From contig KB303899.1 in assembly GCA_000328365.1 (NCBI GenBank), positions 122,308 to 186,307 on the forward strand: 64,000 nucleotides of DNA, written 5' to 3'. A program made the position numbers and the translations under genes. This stretch comes from Capitella teleta (lineage: Eukaryota; Annelida; Polychaeta; Capitellidae). This document shows, piece by piece, positions 39,696-51,119 of the stretch. The notes under the pieces are model-generated. The model saw only the letters and a list, made by a program, of their open reading frames with translations. It ran no database searches and was not told the DNA's origin. The first letter of the stretch is position 1, and every line of letters begins with the position of its first letter.

Positions 39696-40672
39696 CAGTA
39701 AAACCCCGCTAACTCGAATTTGAAGGGACCAGCGAAAACACTTCGACTAAGCGGGTTTTCGACGAATCGGGGTTTTCGAATTTTGGTAACGTTATGATCT
39801 ATGAGATGACGTTATGATAGCATATTAATCTCAAATTACGTTATGATAGCGTAATGACCTACCCTTGACCACTTTAAAGCTGCCAACACATGAAAAAAAA
39901 AAAAAAAAACGAAAAAAAAACAACATTTGTTTACGTTGTTTACTACAAAATATACAAAATCGGCCCAGAGAGGGGGATATTCTTTGTTCTTGCCGCCTTC
40001 GACCTCAGCATCCTGTCACCTCCACTCTCTCAATAATGCGCTTGAATCTTCTCAGAATTTTTTAACCAAGTTGACAGGGTCCTTGGTGGGATTCCAAACT
40101 TATCCGCGATGGCCTTTTCGCTGATCGCCAGGAACTTGGTCTCCAGGGTTACACATGTGATCTTTCGTTTAGTCGCCATTATTGCAGATATGTCTCGCAG
40201 AGATTCGTCGACAGACAGTCACAGACTGATTAATTTGTTGTGACGAATGATCGGGTTTTATTAGTATACTGATGGGCAGAGTTTATTTATTATTGATGTT
40301 TCCCGCCTATTCAACTTCAGAGGCTATACCGCTTTCTGTAATCGTCTTCATCAAAGACGCCTTCATGTGTTTTACTCCGATCGAAAATCCACTACATGCT
40401 CTCTCTTCTATTGTTAACCAAGAGTGGCGTTAATTGCAATTAGCGAAAGGGTTCTTTGATCTATAAAAAAAAAAACTTCGACGAATACGATTCGATTTTG
40501 CTCAAGGGACCGAAAAATATGTTCGAGGAACAGGGTTTTTCGACGAAGCGGGGTTCGAGGAATCCGAGCAATCTGTAATGTTAAAGTATAGGGGAGTCGT
40601 CGGGACTTTGAAAACACTTCGACGAAGAGGGGTCTTCGAGTTATCCGTTTTCGAGTTAGCGGGGTTTTACTG
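39696..40672. mobile_element. Tigger/pogo-type non-autonomous DNA transposon, complete ends
   Basis: The ends are perfect 23-bp inverted repeats beginning CAGTAAAACCCCGCTAACTC (39696-39718 and 40650-40672), flanked by TA on both sides (39694-39695, 40673-40674). This is the expected target duplication for the Tc1/mariner-pogo group. Several diverged internal copies of a CTTCGACGAAGCGGGGTTTTCG-like motif lie near both ends. At 977 bp it is too short for a full transposase. Inside is only an N-terminal helix-turn-helix remnant (40030-40179, minus strand). A CENP-B-like HTH supports the Tigger assignment. It is an internally deleted copy. Confidence 0.85.
40030..40179 (-). CDS. CENP-B/Tigger-type helix-turn-helix remnant, 49 residues
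   Basis: Starts MATKRKITCVTLETKFLAI and continues EKAIADKFGIPPRTLSTWLK, then NSEKI. This matches the first HTH of Tigger transposases and CENP-B, where KYGIPxxTLSTWLKNKEKI is characteristic. About a dozen residues expected between the first helix and the second are missing. The stop after residue 49 removes the rest of the transposase. It is probably inert, although a stand-alone DNA-binding peptide is formally possible. Confidence 0.6.
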   Translation of the reverse strand: MATKRKITCVTLETKFLAISEKAIADKFGIPPRTLSTWLKNSEKIQAHY

Positions 40673-40745
40673 TATGCATTGCTCTGTAACCTGCACACGC
40701 AGCCACCAGGCGTCACCACGCACAAGAAAAACATGGCGGTCTATG

Positions 40746-43700
40746 CTATAGAGAGAGAGAGAGCCACTTCTCCGTTGAACATTCTCTGATCAGAACACAC
40801 ATTTTACGGGCGCAATACGGTAATGCGCTGTAAAAGTACAGTACCACTTCCTCTCGTTTACTACTTCCGCTAGTCTCGGCGCCGTTGACATACACTGGCC
40901 AATATAGGTCCAATAGCCATATATGCAATAGTCCATCTATAGAGTCCATATCATTGAGTCGCCCTGATGCGTCTCTCAGCCTCTTACGGCTCAGCGCGAT
41001 GTGATCAGCAAGACATTCTGAAAAGTATTGCAAGGAAGCGTTGGGGGAGCACTGAGGGTCGTGATATACTGGAGACCCCTCTGTCTTCAACTTAAACCGG
41101 ATGCTCAGATATTCGTCCTTCGATCTGTGAACGCCACAACGGACGATGACGTACGTCAGTCGTCTCGCAAATGACGTCACCAGAGCTTTGGCAGACGCCA
41201 TGTGACGCCAGCATCTGGAGGAAGGTCTCTTTGAGTTGTGTGACTGTTCTGGGGTCAGCTGACAACAGGTCTGAACCAGATATAGTAGACCTCTTGCTCT
41301 AGGGTCACTTCAGGCCGGGAAGAACGACTCTGGAATGCATGGTCATTTATGTTGTCATTATATTGCGGTCAAGCGCCTTCACCAACGCAGCCTACGACCT
41401 GTTTCTCTCCTCTGAGTTGGCCAGATCCAGTCGGTCTCCACGCTGCACTACTCGAAGGCGTTCGGTCGGGCTATATGTGTTCGATCGAAGCCAGGATCAC
41501 ATCGAATGGAGGATCGGCGTTTAAGCCCCTTATTGAGGCAAACGAAAGCCCCGTTTGTTGGCTGCGATGGCTCTGAGCATTCCCTAGCTCCCGGCGAAAA
41601 CGATTCACCATGTAACCTGGTTCAGTACACGTGCACTGAAATCCACCCGGGGTATTCTTACAATTCTGTTCACAGGGATTCTGAATGCATTCGTCCGTAA
41701 CGGTGAATGCGATTCATTCATGCACGAAACGGTCTTCAGCTCACTTCTCACCTTGGCACCCCGATGGGTTCTGTTTCTTCTCAAACCCTTGCAGACACAA
41801 GCTGTCGTCTGCTGAGTTCGATCCAAGGCGGACACTGAACGTGTTCCTTGGACACGGGTAGTACAGGTTCGCTCCTGATTTGTATGAGTTCTGTGGACAC
41901 TTTACGGGAGAGAGAGCGTCTCACAGGGAACTCGGTGTCCGGGGACTCACCGATGCAAAGTACGTTCCTTCGTTGCTGAGACAGCGACGCTTCTCGGAGC
42001 CTGAGTGGACAATGTGGCCCGAGTCGCATTGCAGCGAGCACTGATCATTCACACAGTATCCGTATAAAGTGATCGTACTATGCTCAGCAGCCTCGACTGC
42101 TAGACATTTGACCTCTGTGGGGACAGAAAGTTTACTTGATTAAGATGAACTAGTGTTCTTCTTCACCATTCCTTCCAGAAGCAATTCCTTCAAACATTCC
42201 ACAGGACTCTTGAAGCCATTCCTGCAAACACATTGCTCAACGAATGCGCTGCCGGGCGCCAGTGTTGTGTAATTAACGGGCAAAAAGTGCATTGTGTGAC
42301 TCCTCTTCGATTGACGAACTGCCCCTTCGAACACGATGTGACCGAAACATGCGGATGTTAATATTCCTGAGGTAACAGCGAACTAACGTAGACATTCCGG
42401 AATCACTCCATGAGCCATCATGAAGGCAAGTGACTGGTCGTTTGTGGGACATGGAGTGCCCAGGAGGAGACTCGGTCTGGAAAGTCTCTCTGAATGTGTA
42501 CGAGTTTGGCAGAGCAGAATCCTTACCCGAATGAGCACAACTGATTGCTATACAGGGGTGGCAGCAGTTGATGCAATGGACCGATTCTAAGACTCACGAT
42601 CATGCACATGATGGAAATCGATTCAGAGGAAGCCATTCTCCAAAAGGACCTTCTCCGGAGCAGACTCTCCTCGAACCCCCTCTCAGGTAGTATCCTGGTT
42701 CACACGTGAAATTTAGGACGCTGCCAAATGAGTATGATATGTTAGAGGTGATGATGACCTGCTCTGATATGCGCGGCATTTTACAACGAATTCCTGAATA
42801 TGAAGTATGGACATATTTTGTTCAGCATATATGAAGGTTTTGTACTGTGGCAAACGGGTTTACGGTCATTCCACACTTCGTTCATCTCGCATCGTCTAAA
42901 GCGGCTCCAGTTCAAATAGTATCTCAAATAGTATATATTTTAATCCGCGTAAGAGAACCTGAAGCTCTCCCCTACGTTGAACACCGAGGCCAGAGGCTGA
43001 ACGTGGCCGTTTTTCAGGCGACCGGGAAAAGTGCAGTGAATCACTGAGGAAAGAGACTTCGAGTGAACGCTAGATTTCATATAATCGTCGTGACTTACGG
43101 CGTTGGCAGCAGACTCCTGTGTACTGAGAGGGACATGTGCAACCGCGCTCTTTCAAAGTACTCCGTTGTGGCAGATGCGCCCACACGGCTGACTGCGAAA
43201 CCCATCACCATGGCAACGGTTGTCAAGGGCCCATCCAGAGCACTGAGTACGGATCTGGGGCCGATTCCAGAAAAAAACTTAAGTGGTAAAACCAAGTTCG
43301 GGAGGGGTTAAGTTGACTAAAGCGATTCCAGAAACAAACTTAAGTCCTCTAGACCCTGCAAAACTTAAGTGACCTCTCCACCTGACTTAAATCAAACTTA
43401 GTGAATTCAAGATGGCGCCGATCAGAAGACGCCGGATTAACGCTATGGTGTCAATACCTAGAAGGAGCCTTCCAGACAGGAGCAACGCTCTGGAAGGCGT
43501 TATGAAACAAAAAAGCGTTATGAAAAAACAAAACAAAAACGTTATGATTGTGAAGCGGGAAAAAGCACTTGTTGGGTTATGATTAGGAATCAACGACGCT
43601 ATACACTCGCATTTCGCGTTTGTGATGCTTTCGTTTTCGATCAAGTTTTGGAAAAATCATAAACAATTCATAAAAGTCATGTTGTAAGGTACGTTTACCA

Positions 43701-44052
43701 CTGATCAAATGTCTCGCCATGTCTTATACATTCCTTGGCAGATAGCCAAATCCGACTTAGGCTACTTAAGTTAAGTTCAGCAAAAATGCGTTTGTGGAAT
43801 CGACTTAACTTGAAAACTTAACTTAACGCCTGGAGGACTTAACTTAAGTCCCAAAGTTAAGTTTCTTTCTGGAATCGGCCCCAGAACAATTGGCCAGGAT
43901 GTTTGGATTCCTGATGACCCGCACTGGACGTTGCGAGATGACCACTCAGACCACGGTCCCCAGCAGGTTTCGCTGCATATCCTGTGCAGCTCCTCTCTCC
44001 TCACAGCCTCGTCAGATGTCTCCTGCTTCTCAGCGGCAGATTCGTGGACCAC
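40746..44052 (-). pseudogene. SVEP1-like extracellular multidomain gene, apparently decayed
   Basis: Minus-strand exon-like blocks in N-to-C order: TSP1 (44052-43883: CWGPWSEWSS, VQCGSSG); EGF-like (43256-43099: CHGDGFRSQPCG and GCTCPSQYTGVCC); sushi/CCP (42793-42598: SVLNFTCEPGYYLRGG, EGPFGEW); a GCC2/GCC3-type block with CPTNDQS (42489-42388); another with SCSKGQFVNRRGVTQC then CVCRNGF (42350-42160); CCP (42122-41945: VKCLAV, CDSGHIV); a GCC-like exon with CPRNTFS (to about 41770); Ca-binding EGF (about 41710-41590: DECIQNPCEQNC); and a C-terminal domain (41290-40780: LKETFLQMLASHGVC, RFKLKTEG). Several introns have good GT-AG ends. Breaks: frames shift inside the 43.1-kb EGF, the 42.3-kb GCC block and the C-terminal domain; a stop precedes the donor of the 42.6-kb CCP; the Ca-EGF exon lacks an AG acceptor. 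An element interrupts the TSP1-EGF junction. A secreted matrix or complement-like protein is inferred. Sequence errors are the alternative explanation. Confidence 0.6.
43257..43882. mobile_element. Harbinger-like MITE, complete copy
   Basis: The inverted ends begin GGGGCCGATTCCAGAAA, followed by AACTTAAGT-like motifs that recur inside (43257 and 43882). Internally there is a short frame starting MAPIRRRRINAM, with RSLPDRSNALEGV near 43410-43500. It resembles the start of PIF/Harbinger transposases (RDRxNPLE), but the match is short. At 626 bp it is non-autonomous. Target duplication is unclear because the flanking bases extend the palindrome. It sits between the TSP1 and EGF blocks of the SVEP1-like gene. 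Confidence 0.6.
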
Positions 44053-44465
44053 AGCTGCAACTGCAGCAGCTCTAGCTGCGAATATTCACAGAATTACGGG
44101 AACCACCATCCTCTTCTCTCTCCTCTTCCCAAAAAAGGCGTTGGCCTCCTCCTTTCCCAGGAAAGGGCTCGCTCCTCTGCCTAGGTCGGTGGTGCTGGAT
44201 TGGGATGCAATGGAAAATGGACAAATCTCAAATTTAGATGATTGGGGTATGTATAATCAAATATTAGTTTGATTAAATACTAGTTATTCAGTGGGATTAT
44301 ATGTTGCTTTGAATACAAAATATGATATCCATAAATTCCAATGCAGTTTGTTGGAATGACAAAACTTGCGACTGCTCCTAAGAAGTGTACAGAGTACAAC
44401 CGTAAAAATAGTGATCAACCGTAATAGAAAAAAAAAACACCAATACATGTAATAATAATAATAAT

Positions 44466-44889
44466 CACAAAGGCGAAATGCGAGTGTATAGCATCGTTGA
44501 TTCCTAATCATAACGCAAGAAGTGCTCTTTTTTCCGCTTAACGGTCATAACATTTTTTTTTCTTCATAACACTTTTTTTTTCATTTTTATTTTTATTTTA
44601 TTTTTTTCATTTTTTTTTTCATTTTTTTTTTTCTTTCCCATAACGGCTTTAAGAGCATCATTGCTCCTGTCTGGAAGGCTCCTTCTAGGTATTGACACCA
44701 TAGCATTAATCCGGCGTCTTCTGATCAGCGTCATCTTGAATTCAGTAAGTTTGATTCAAGTCAGGTGGAGAGGTCACTTAAGTTTTGCAGGGTCTAGAGG
44801 ACTTAAGTTTGTTTCTGGAATTGTTTTAGTCAACTTAACTCCTCCCGAACTTAGTTTTACCACTTAAGTTTCTTTCGGGAATCGGCCCC
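44466..44889. mobile_element. Harbinger-like MITE, inverted partial copy
   Basis: Reverse complement of much of the 43257-43882 element. It shares the CTATACACTCGCATTTCG segment (44475-44490), the RRRRIN-encoding block (44640-44750) and the end TTCGGGAATCGGCCCC at 44889. A T-rich expansion lies at 44550-44640. The other terminus is missing or eroded. With the first copy it forms an inverted pair around the TSP1 exon. Confidence 0.6.
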
Positions 44890-45179
44890 TAGAGTTTACA
44901 CCCTCGTCTTCTGTATTGACATTTCGGGTCATTTGTCGTTTGGATATATTTGAACTTAAAGCCATTGTCTTCACATTATAGGAACGTATTGAAGGAATTT
45001 TTATTCTCTCCGAAACATTCGTTAAAATTTGATTATTTTAACTACATGCATATACACTATGCCAAATGTTTATCGAGCGTTAATATACACAATTTATTAC
45101 TTCAAGCTTGACTCGATAGATATCTGCTGTTAGAGATACTATACATACTTGAGATTTCAACGACGCTTGGCAATTTAAA

Positions 45180-45425
45180 TAATCACCGTTCGCAGGACGA
45201 AGTCGGAAGCTTTAATGTTTCGTATAGTTTCACCCGATGTCTCTACGCACTGCTGACAGGCTCTGCACATGAAGTGAGAGAGACCTGCATTGATACTGTG
45301 GCGTCGTCTGCTCGGTAGACAATGGCCCCAGACCTTCACCTGAAACGTCCTGTGGGACGTTGATGACCTGGTGTTGGACGAGTGTCATCTGTCTAGTCCT
45401 GCATGGTTCGGTCAGGCAAGTGTGT
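45180..45425 (-). other. Cysteine-rich exon-like segment, unassigned
   Basis: Minus-strand translation shows CLTEPCRTRQMTLVQHQVI in one frame. A neighbouring frame begins after a TTTCAG acceptor-like site and reads VKVWGHCLPSRRRHSINAG, then CRACQQCVETSGE. The Cys spacing suggests an extracellular module, possibly TSP1- or cystine-knot-like. It may be a further upstream exon of the SVEP1-like gene. The evidence is weak. Confidence 0.25.
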
Positions 45426-45799
45426 ATGATTGAGCATTAATTTGCTTTCAGTGTTTATTGGTGCCAGTGTGCGTTGTATCGCAGTTCAACCCGGTGATGT
45501 CTTATTTTGCGTTTCGTTTTGCATTGAGTATACATCATTGTGGTGCAACTTATATTTGTTGTGTTTGCTTGTTGAAATCGCGGGCATCAATTTATTCTGT
45601 ATGCTCAATATTTCATCCAAAGAAAATGATTGTTTTTTTTATGGAATTATTGGCGTTGAAAGACGAACCTGATGTTGCACAGATGCTATAATTCGTCCGT
45701 GATCTGAGATGTTGCATGTCTGACAATATCGATGAAAATATGCGAAGATTACAGTCTATGATTGAAGAACTGTACTCCTAAACCAAACACAACCACATA

Positions 45800-45840
45800 A
45801 AAACAAACAAACAAACAAACAAACAAACAAACAAACAAAA
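45800..45840 (+). repeat. (AAAC)n microsatellite
   Basis: About ten AAAC units in a row. Simple sequence. Confidence 0.9.
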
Positions 45841-46024
45841 GACCAGCAATGTAAAAGAAAACACGTGAGGTTAAGTGCACTACATTATTATAGCAGTAAT
45901 GATTGACGAGTGCAAAATTGAACAACTGTATCGTGGAATGGAACGTCTCGGCCAAACGCTGGTTGCCCAAATATTCTGAAGCTCAGTCACAAAAATTCAA
46001 GGCGGAATATGAATAAAAGCATTT

Positions 46025-47153
46025 TCATAAATGGATGTAATGCACGTTGTCGTATATGCTCACTTTCGACTCGGTAATTCCAAAGTCAGGCGAAAGCATA
46101 ACAATGGTCGGTGCGCTGATGTCACTTCCGCCAGCGTCCACTTCCGACTTCCCATGATCCTCTTCGCTGGATCTCAGCGAATCAGCGGCGTCACGAGCGA
46201 TGACGTCATGAGCTATGACATCAGCACCGGATTTTATCACAGCAACCGATTTCACGGGTCCACGTGGCAGTCTGGGCAACTCGAGAGGTGGCGAAGTTGT
46301 AACTTCCTTTTGTCGAGCAGTCGGACGGTACTGTGGGCGGACCCCCATGCGGGTAATACTGACGGGGTGCGGGCGGATTGCCCGGGGGGCGATCGGTCGT
46401 ACGTTGGGTTGGAACCCCGTCGACAATTGAGGTGGCGATCCGTTAGACACGGCCGCGTCGGAGTCTTCCAGAATCGGAGTCAACTCAGTGACCCTGGCCG
46501 AGTACATCGGCAAAGTGCGTGGCTTCTGAAGTTCCGTGGCACCCAGTGCGTCCGGCTCCTGATTGACATTGCACGCAGCGTAGTTGACGTTTCCGTTGAA
46601 CAACGCTGTCTTCTCGGCCGACATCTTCTGGATGGCCTTGTTCTCCAGCATTAGTTGTTCAGGGTTCGGCGGAGGAACGATTCTCATGGATGGAGGACTT
46701 CCTGGTGCCAGCCGACTTCCTCCATTTGCCAGCAATGGAGTCGGCGGATGCTCCGCTCTCTGTGGGCAACAAGACATGAGGCATTGGGATAAAGTTGGAA
46801 ATGGGGCTCACTATTGGTCGATGGCTCACAAAGTCTTCCTCGTCTGCTACTGTGATCACACAGTAGGCGTGCATGCAGAGAATCAGACAAATGAGAAGTA
46901 GGCAGAATCCGAGCCCCATCAAGATCGCTCCCCATGACCTGTATGTTCTGTGATTATAGGCAGTGAATCAGCAAAGCGAATGCGCAAGGCAGAAGTTCAT
47001 AACTGAGCAATGAAGCTACGCATCACTGTTTCGTATGGAGACAGATGCTGCGGATTAGTTCTTATGTAATATGGAAGCCATCCTGAAAACACGTTTGCTT
47101 GTTTACAATGCACATAATTATGAGCAGCCGGTTCGTGTTACTCCTCTTTCTTT

Positions 47154-47188
<35 letters not shown>

Positions 47189-47615
47189 GCTTGGAAAAAT
47201 ACACACGCCCTGAATTCTAAGGTTTCAATCTCGTCGCACGATTGTGTACATGCAATTGATCTCAACGAGTTGTGTCAGCAATAATATGCGAACCAAGAGA
47301 CTGTGTACATCTCTTAGCATGTTGTGTTTTTACAGGAAAAAGCACACGGCAACAGTCCCTAGCAACTGTACATCGATCAATTGAGTCCCGAGGCGACCTG
47401 TGTATGGCGATGACGTAACACGAATACTTGTGTTCGTCATAATGAGTTATATTGTATGACATTGACACTCACGATCCCTTGTGTTTGCTGGTCACCGTGA
47501 GGATGATGCCAGTAAAGAGGAGGATGATGCCGACCCAGAAGAACGAGCACATTACCCTTCTGGGCACAATCCACTCCTGCGAGTGCTGGGGGTCCACGAT
47601 CAGCCCCTTCGTCAT
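46025..47615 (-). CDS. Two-pass membrane protein with long Pro-rich cytoplasmic tail, 331 residues
   Basis: Exons on the minus strand: 47624-47473 (ATG at 47615), 46947-46830 and 46759-46025. All have GT-AG borders and the coding length is 996 nt. The first hydrophobic helix is VMCSFFWVGIILLFTGIILTV. After a short loop (SKHKGSTYRSWG) comes a second, ILMGLGFCLLLICLILCMHAY. A hydrophilic tail of about 240 residues follows, Pro/Ser/Arg-rich, ending SKVSIYDNVHYIHL. The YDNV could be a phosphotyrosine or sorting site (inference). The hairpin-plus-tail layout resembles TMEM171/TMEM174-type proteins, but I see no decisive motif and do not name it. Intron 2 has two usable GTGAGC donors, giving a 70-nt or a 52-nt intron, both in frame. 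Intron 1 has a CAGCAG tandem acceptor. More 5' exons may exist. Confidence 0.65.
47156..47186 (+). repeat. Poly-T tract
   Basis: About 31 T residues, in the intron of the two-pass membrane protein gene. It could be the tail of a minus-strand retroposon, but the flanking sequence was not recognised. Confidence 0.8.
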
Positions 47616-47629
47616 CCTCACCTGCTGAA

Positions 47630-49849
47630 ACAACTCACTTCATCAAGTACTGATTAATATTTGTAAATCATTGGGCTGGTCGTGCCATAGAATGCATTTA
47701 TTGCCGCTCAGAGATTTATAATCCACAATAATCATGGGAAACTCGCACGCATTAGCCCGGATATACGAAAACGGAATGCATTGATTTGCTGATTGTGAAG
47801 AGCCCTTACTGTATGAGGCTGATTTCTATCGAAGTAAGGGAGAGCTTAAAAGTTTATCCGAAAGGAAAATAAATAAATATATCATGGAACAAAAGTAATT
47901 TAATGTAAAATTAAACTAGAGGAATCATTGAGAGGTTGCTGCAAATAAGCTTTATTTGTGTGCAGCATGAAAACTTGATTTAACCATCTGCATGTCCTAT
48001 AATTATGCGTGGTACTATTATGAAACTATGATACGTTTGGCCGAGCGCGTTGGTTGAAATCGTGTTGACAAAATATGATTTAGAAAATTATCAAAGGTAT
48101 GCGCTGTTGGTATCGGAAAGTTATCAAAGCAATGCTTGTGCTGTTATAATTTTGATTAGACGGCAAACGAACACGAAAGAAGAACGCGATGCAACTCTGA
48201 CGAATGCAGGTGCTGCAGATCTTTGGTTGTCATGGGAAGTGTTCTGTTTGCAAATCGTTCTGTTGGTTGAGTCCTATTATTGACCCAGAGATAAGAGATA
48301 AGAGATAAGATAAGATAATAGAAATCAATCATCGCATCTAATTGAATACCACTAAAAAGTGGAAATTATCAGGAAGATGATGACTAAGAATGAGAATAAT
48401 TATAAGCACGAAACTCGAGTGTTGACAGAGCTGTTCGATCTCTGTTTATAGAAAGCGGTAATTATTATCTCGACGGCACTAACAGACTGTACAGACCATG
48501 AACGCAGGGAGGCAGCGCAATATCGGGTGAAGAGGGATGTCTGGCGATTGTTTCAATGAGCCTCCCTCTCTCCTGTGTCAATCGTGAATATTTTGACCGT
48601 CATACAAATCAATATGGTCAATAATGTCTCCATTATACACTTGAAAGCTTCAAGTTTAATAAACATTAACACCTGTTCATAGTACAGATAAGTACACTGC
48701 AAAACACTGCATAAGCATTCATAAGCGTCCGGCCCAATCGCTGCTTTGATAACTACTCGCACAGATCTTGATACAATTTTGTTTGCAGAAATGCTAGCGA
48801 ACCGTGGCGGCCTAGACACAATAACGCCATCCGGCAGTATTCGTCATACAACATACGCAGACAATTACCAGTCTATTACTCCAATTATTCACATCGCGAT
48901 GACGTCATATCTTATTGAATATACCTAATAATTATTATTCTTTACTCAAATCCACTCGAACGAATCAAACCAGATGATTAACACGCAGCATCACACCATT
49001 ACACACTCAGTGGCACGGACACAACGCTGAATATCCTACCTTTGGAGCTAATTCACATCGCACGAACACAGCATTCAATCATTCAATGAAGGAATTCTTC
49101 AGCCGCCTTCAGAAGTTGCTCGATTTGACGGTTTTTATGAAGTAAAATGCACGCGATGAGGAAACGAAGCTCACTCGCATCAGGGGCCAACCCCAATTGC
49201 TTCCATCCGCGATATGAGGAACATACGCTCAGCCAGGATGCCCTCAAAATAGACGCAGCTAACAGTCAGACGGCGTTACTACGAACTATATGCTCTCCGG
49301 TTGGGAGATTTAGTGTTGCCATGGTGAGCGGTAGGGTAGGCAGGATACTCCGCGGCAAACGAGGGGAGAGGAAACCGATCAGCGAGCTACCTGCTGCGCC
49401 ACCGGCTCACAACTAAGCGAAGTTTAGCCTCAGCCAATGGATTGCATTTCAGATCAGAGGTAAGCATGTGGCGCCTCTGGCTATTGAACATTCTCATCGC
49501 TATTTCATCACTTTATCGTCATGCGCAATAGACCTCTTAGGCTGTACACTTAGTGTGAAGATTTTGTTTTGTTAGGGCTGCTAGCAATCTAGTTGGCTGA
49601 CTGCCTGGCTGGCTATCTTCAGTTCAACAGTGGTGTCAAATTCGGGCCCCGTGGAAGATGTCGAATCCGAGGAAAATTCCGGGAAACTTACTCTTAAAAC
49701 TAGGAACATAAATTATCCCAAAGCAGGCATATTAGTATAATTATAATTATAATAAGATGCGAATATTAGGATAATTATAATATGATGCGATCGAAAGGTA
49801 AGTTCTAGGCTGTAATCTCAACGAGAGAAGAAGTAAGGCAATTAATTAA
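47630..49849. other. Non-coding stretch 5' of the membrane protein gene
   Basis: No coherent exon recognised. A GATAA-type microsatellite occupies 48289-48320. The promoter and possible 5' leader exon of the two-pass membrane protein gene should lie here, but cannot be placed. Confidence 0.5.
48289..48320 (+). repeat. (GAGATAA)n/(GATAA)n microsatellite
   Basis: Repeated AGAGATAAG and then GATAA units. Simple sequence. Confidence 0.85.
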
Positions 49850-50300
49850 CAATTTCAATTCAATTCAATTCAAAAATGTGTTTATTCAAAAAGAAAAAAA
49901 ACAAAACACAAGCGGAGTGAGAGCGACCGACCCAGAACATGGGTATGTGCCCGTAATGGATATTTACACTTTTACAGACAAGCAAACGAATAAACAAACT
50001 AACAAACAAGATATTCACAAAAGCGTTAGGAGATTAGCTGTTAGGAATAGATAATTTTAGCAGGGGGGATTGTGAAGGATTTTATTGAATGGGAGATGTG
50101 CGGATGGGAAAATCAGTAAAAAGTTTGTTTTTAAGGCAAGTTTTAAATCTATTGATTGTGAGGTTGGTGTTGCATTTCATTAAATGTCTCTGATTCCAGA
50201 TGAATGCGCCTCTGTAACGGATTGATTTCATGGATATGTTTGGGTGCAGCAGTGGAGTGTGGAGTTAATGGCGTTGTCGAGTATTGATAGAATGAATGGA
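49850..50300 (-). mobile_element. CR1/L2-like LINE 3' end
   Basis: Minus-strand translation (about 50240-50080) gives SIRYRGAFIWNQ, then INRFKTCLKNKLF. This matches the last residues of CR1/L2-group reverse transcriptase ORFs (SIRxxGPxLWNxLP ... FKxxLKxxL). The element ends in a repeated TTGAAT tail (AATTC repeats at 49857-49872 on the plus strand), as this group does instead of poly-A. It is 5'-truncated, with only the tail of ORF2 left. Confidence 0.65.
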
Positions 50301-50858
50301 GGCGTTTGTTTGGAAAAGTTCATCTATTACAGGATTAACTCACAATGGTCAATAATGAGCTTTTTTTAATCCAGAAACCAGTAATACTTCCAAGCTTTTC
50401 TTCACATGTAGTGGAGTCTCTTAGCTCCGAAAATGTGACGAACCTTGCAGAAAAAAAAAAAAAAGTAGGCACCAACATTTCAGAAATATTACTAACATGG
50501 GTAAATGGCATACTTTATTTGTATCCGACACCTGAATGCTATATCTGGGATATGTATCAATTATGATCCAAATTTTTTTTTCATTGTGTGTTAAACGAGA
50601 TCGATTATAATGATTTATTTATATAATGATCTGCGAATGCAAAAAATATTGCTTTTATTTAATTAGCGCACGCTGCGTTCACAAAATATTTCCGCCATGC
50701 ATTTAGGTCTAGAGCAGATGACTTGGGTCTTCATGTCATTGAATTTGCAACATTCCTGAAACAACTTAATTCTGATGTTGATTATGTGTCTGCAGCTTGA
50801 ATGATACCAGTTGCTGTCCTGGAAGTGCGTGCACATATTCAGAGGGGCGATGCTTGGG

Positions 50859-51119
50859 TTAAAGCCTCAGCTCCAAAATGAGGACAAGCTTTAGGATATT
50901 TGTGTTTGCAGAAATTGTGATGTAATATTCTTCGTTCATACTGTCGTAATGCTCATTCTGCCTCATGTTTTGCTGGATTCCATCATTGATGTCTGTGATG
51001 TCATAAGTACCTTCAGGTAAATAAATCTCAATCCATGAAGCGCCGTCATCAGGCAAATATCTAAAATAATTGTTTGTGACATCGATATTGGGAAATGAGT
51101 AGTACGTTTCGAGATTCAC
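50859..51119 (-). mobile_element. Fossil piece of a Polinton/adintovirus-like element
   Basis: The translated segment (NLETYYSFPNIDVTNN, then WIEIYLPEGTYDITDINDGI) resembles a protein family I associate with invertebrate Polinton-like, capsid-bearing DNA elements. It is a single, broken piece with no ends visible. The family link rests on remembered pattern similarity only. Confidence 0.35.

Noticed and set aside
40746-41201. 151-residue minus-strand ORF starting MASAKALVTSF as a separate gene
   Set aside because: A neighbouring frame carries the matching N-terminal half of the same domain, with a splice acceptor at about 41270. It is better read as part of the decayed SVEP1-like gene.
46659-46922. 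Apparent frameshift between the second membrane helix and the Pro-rich tail
   Set aside because: Explained by a short GT-AG intron (52 or 70 nt) that restores one frame.
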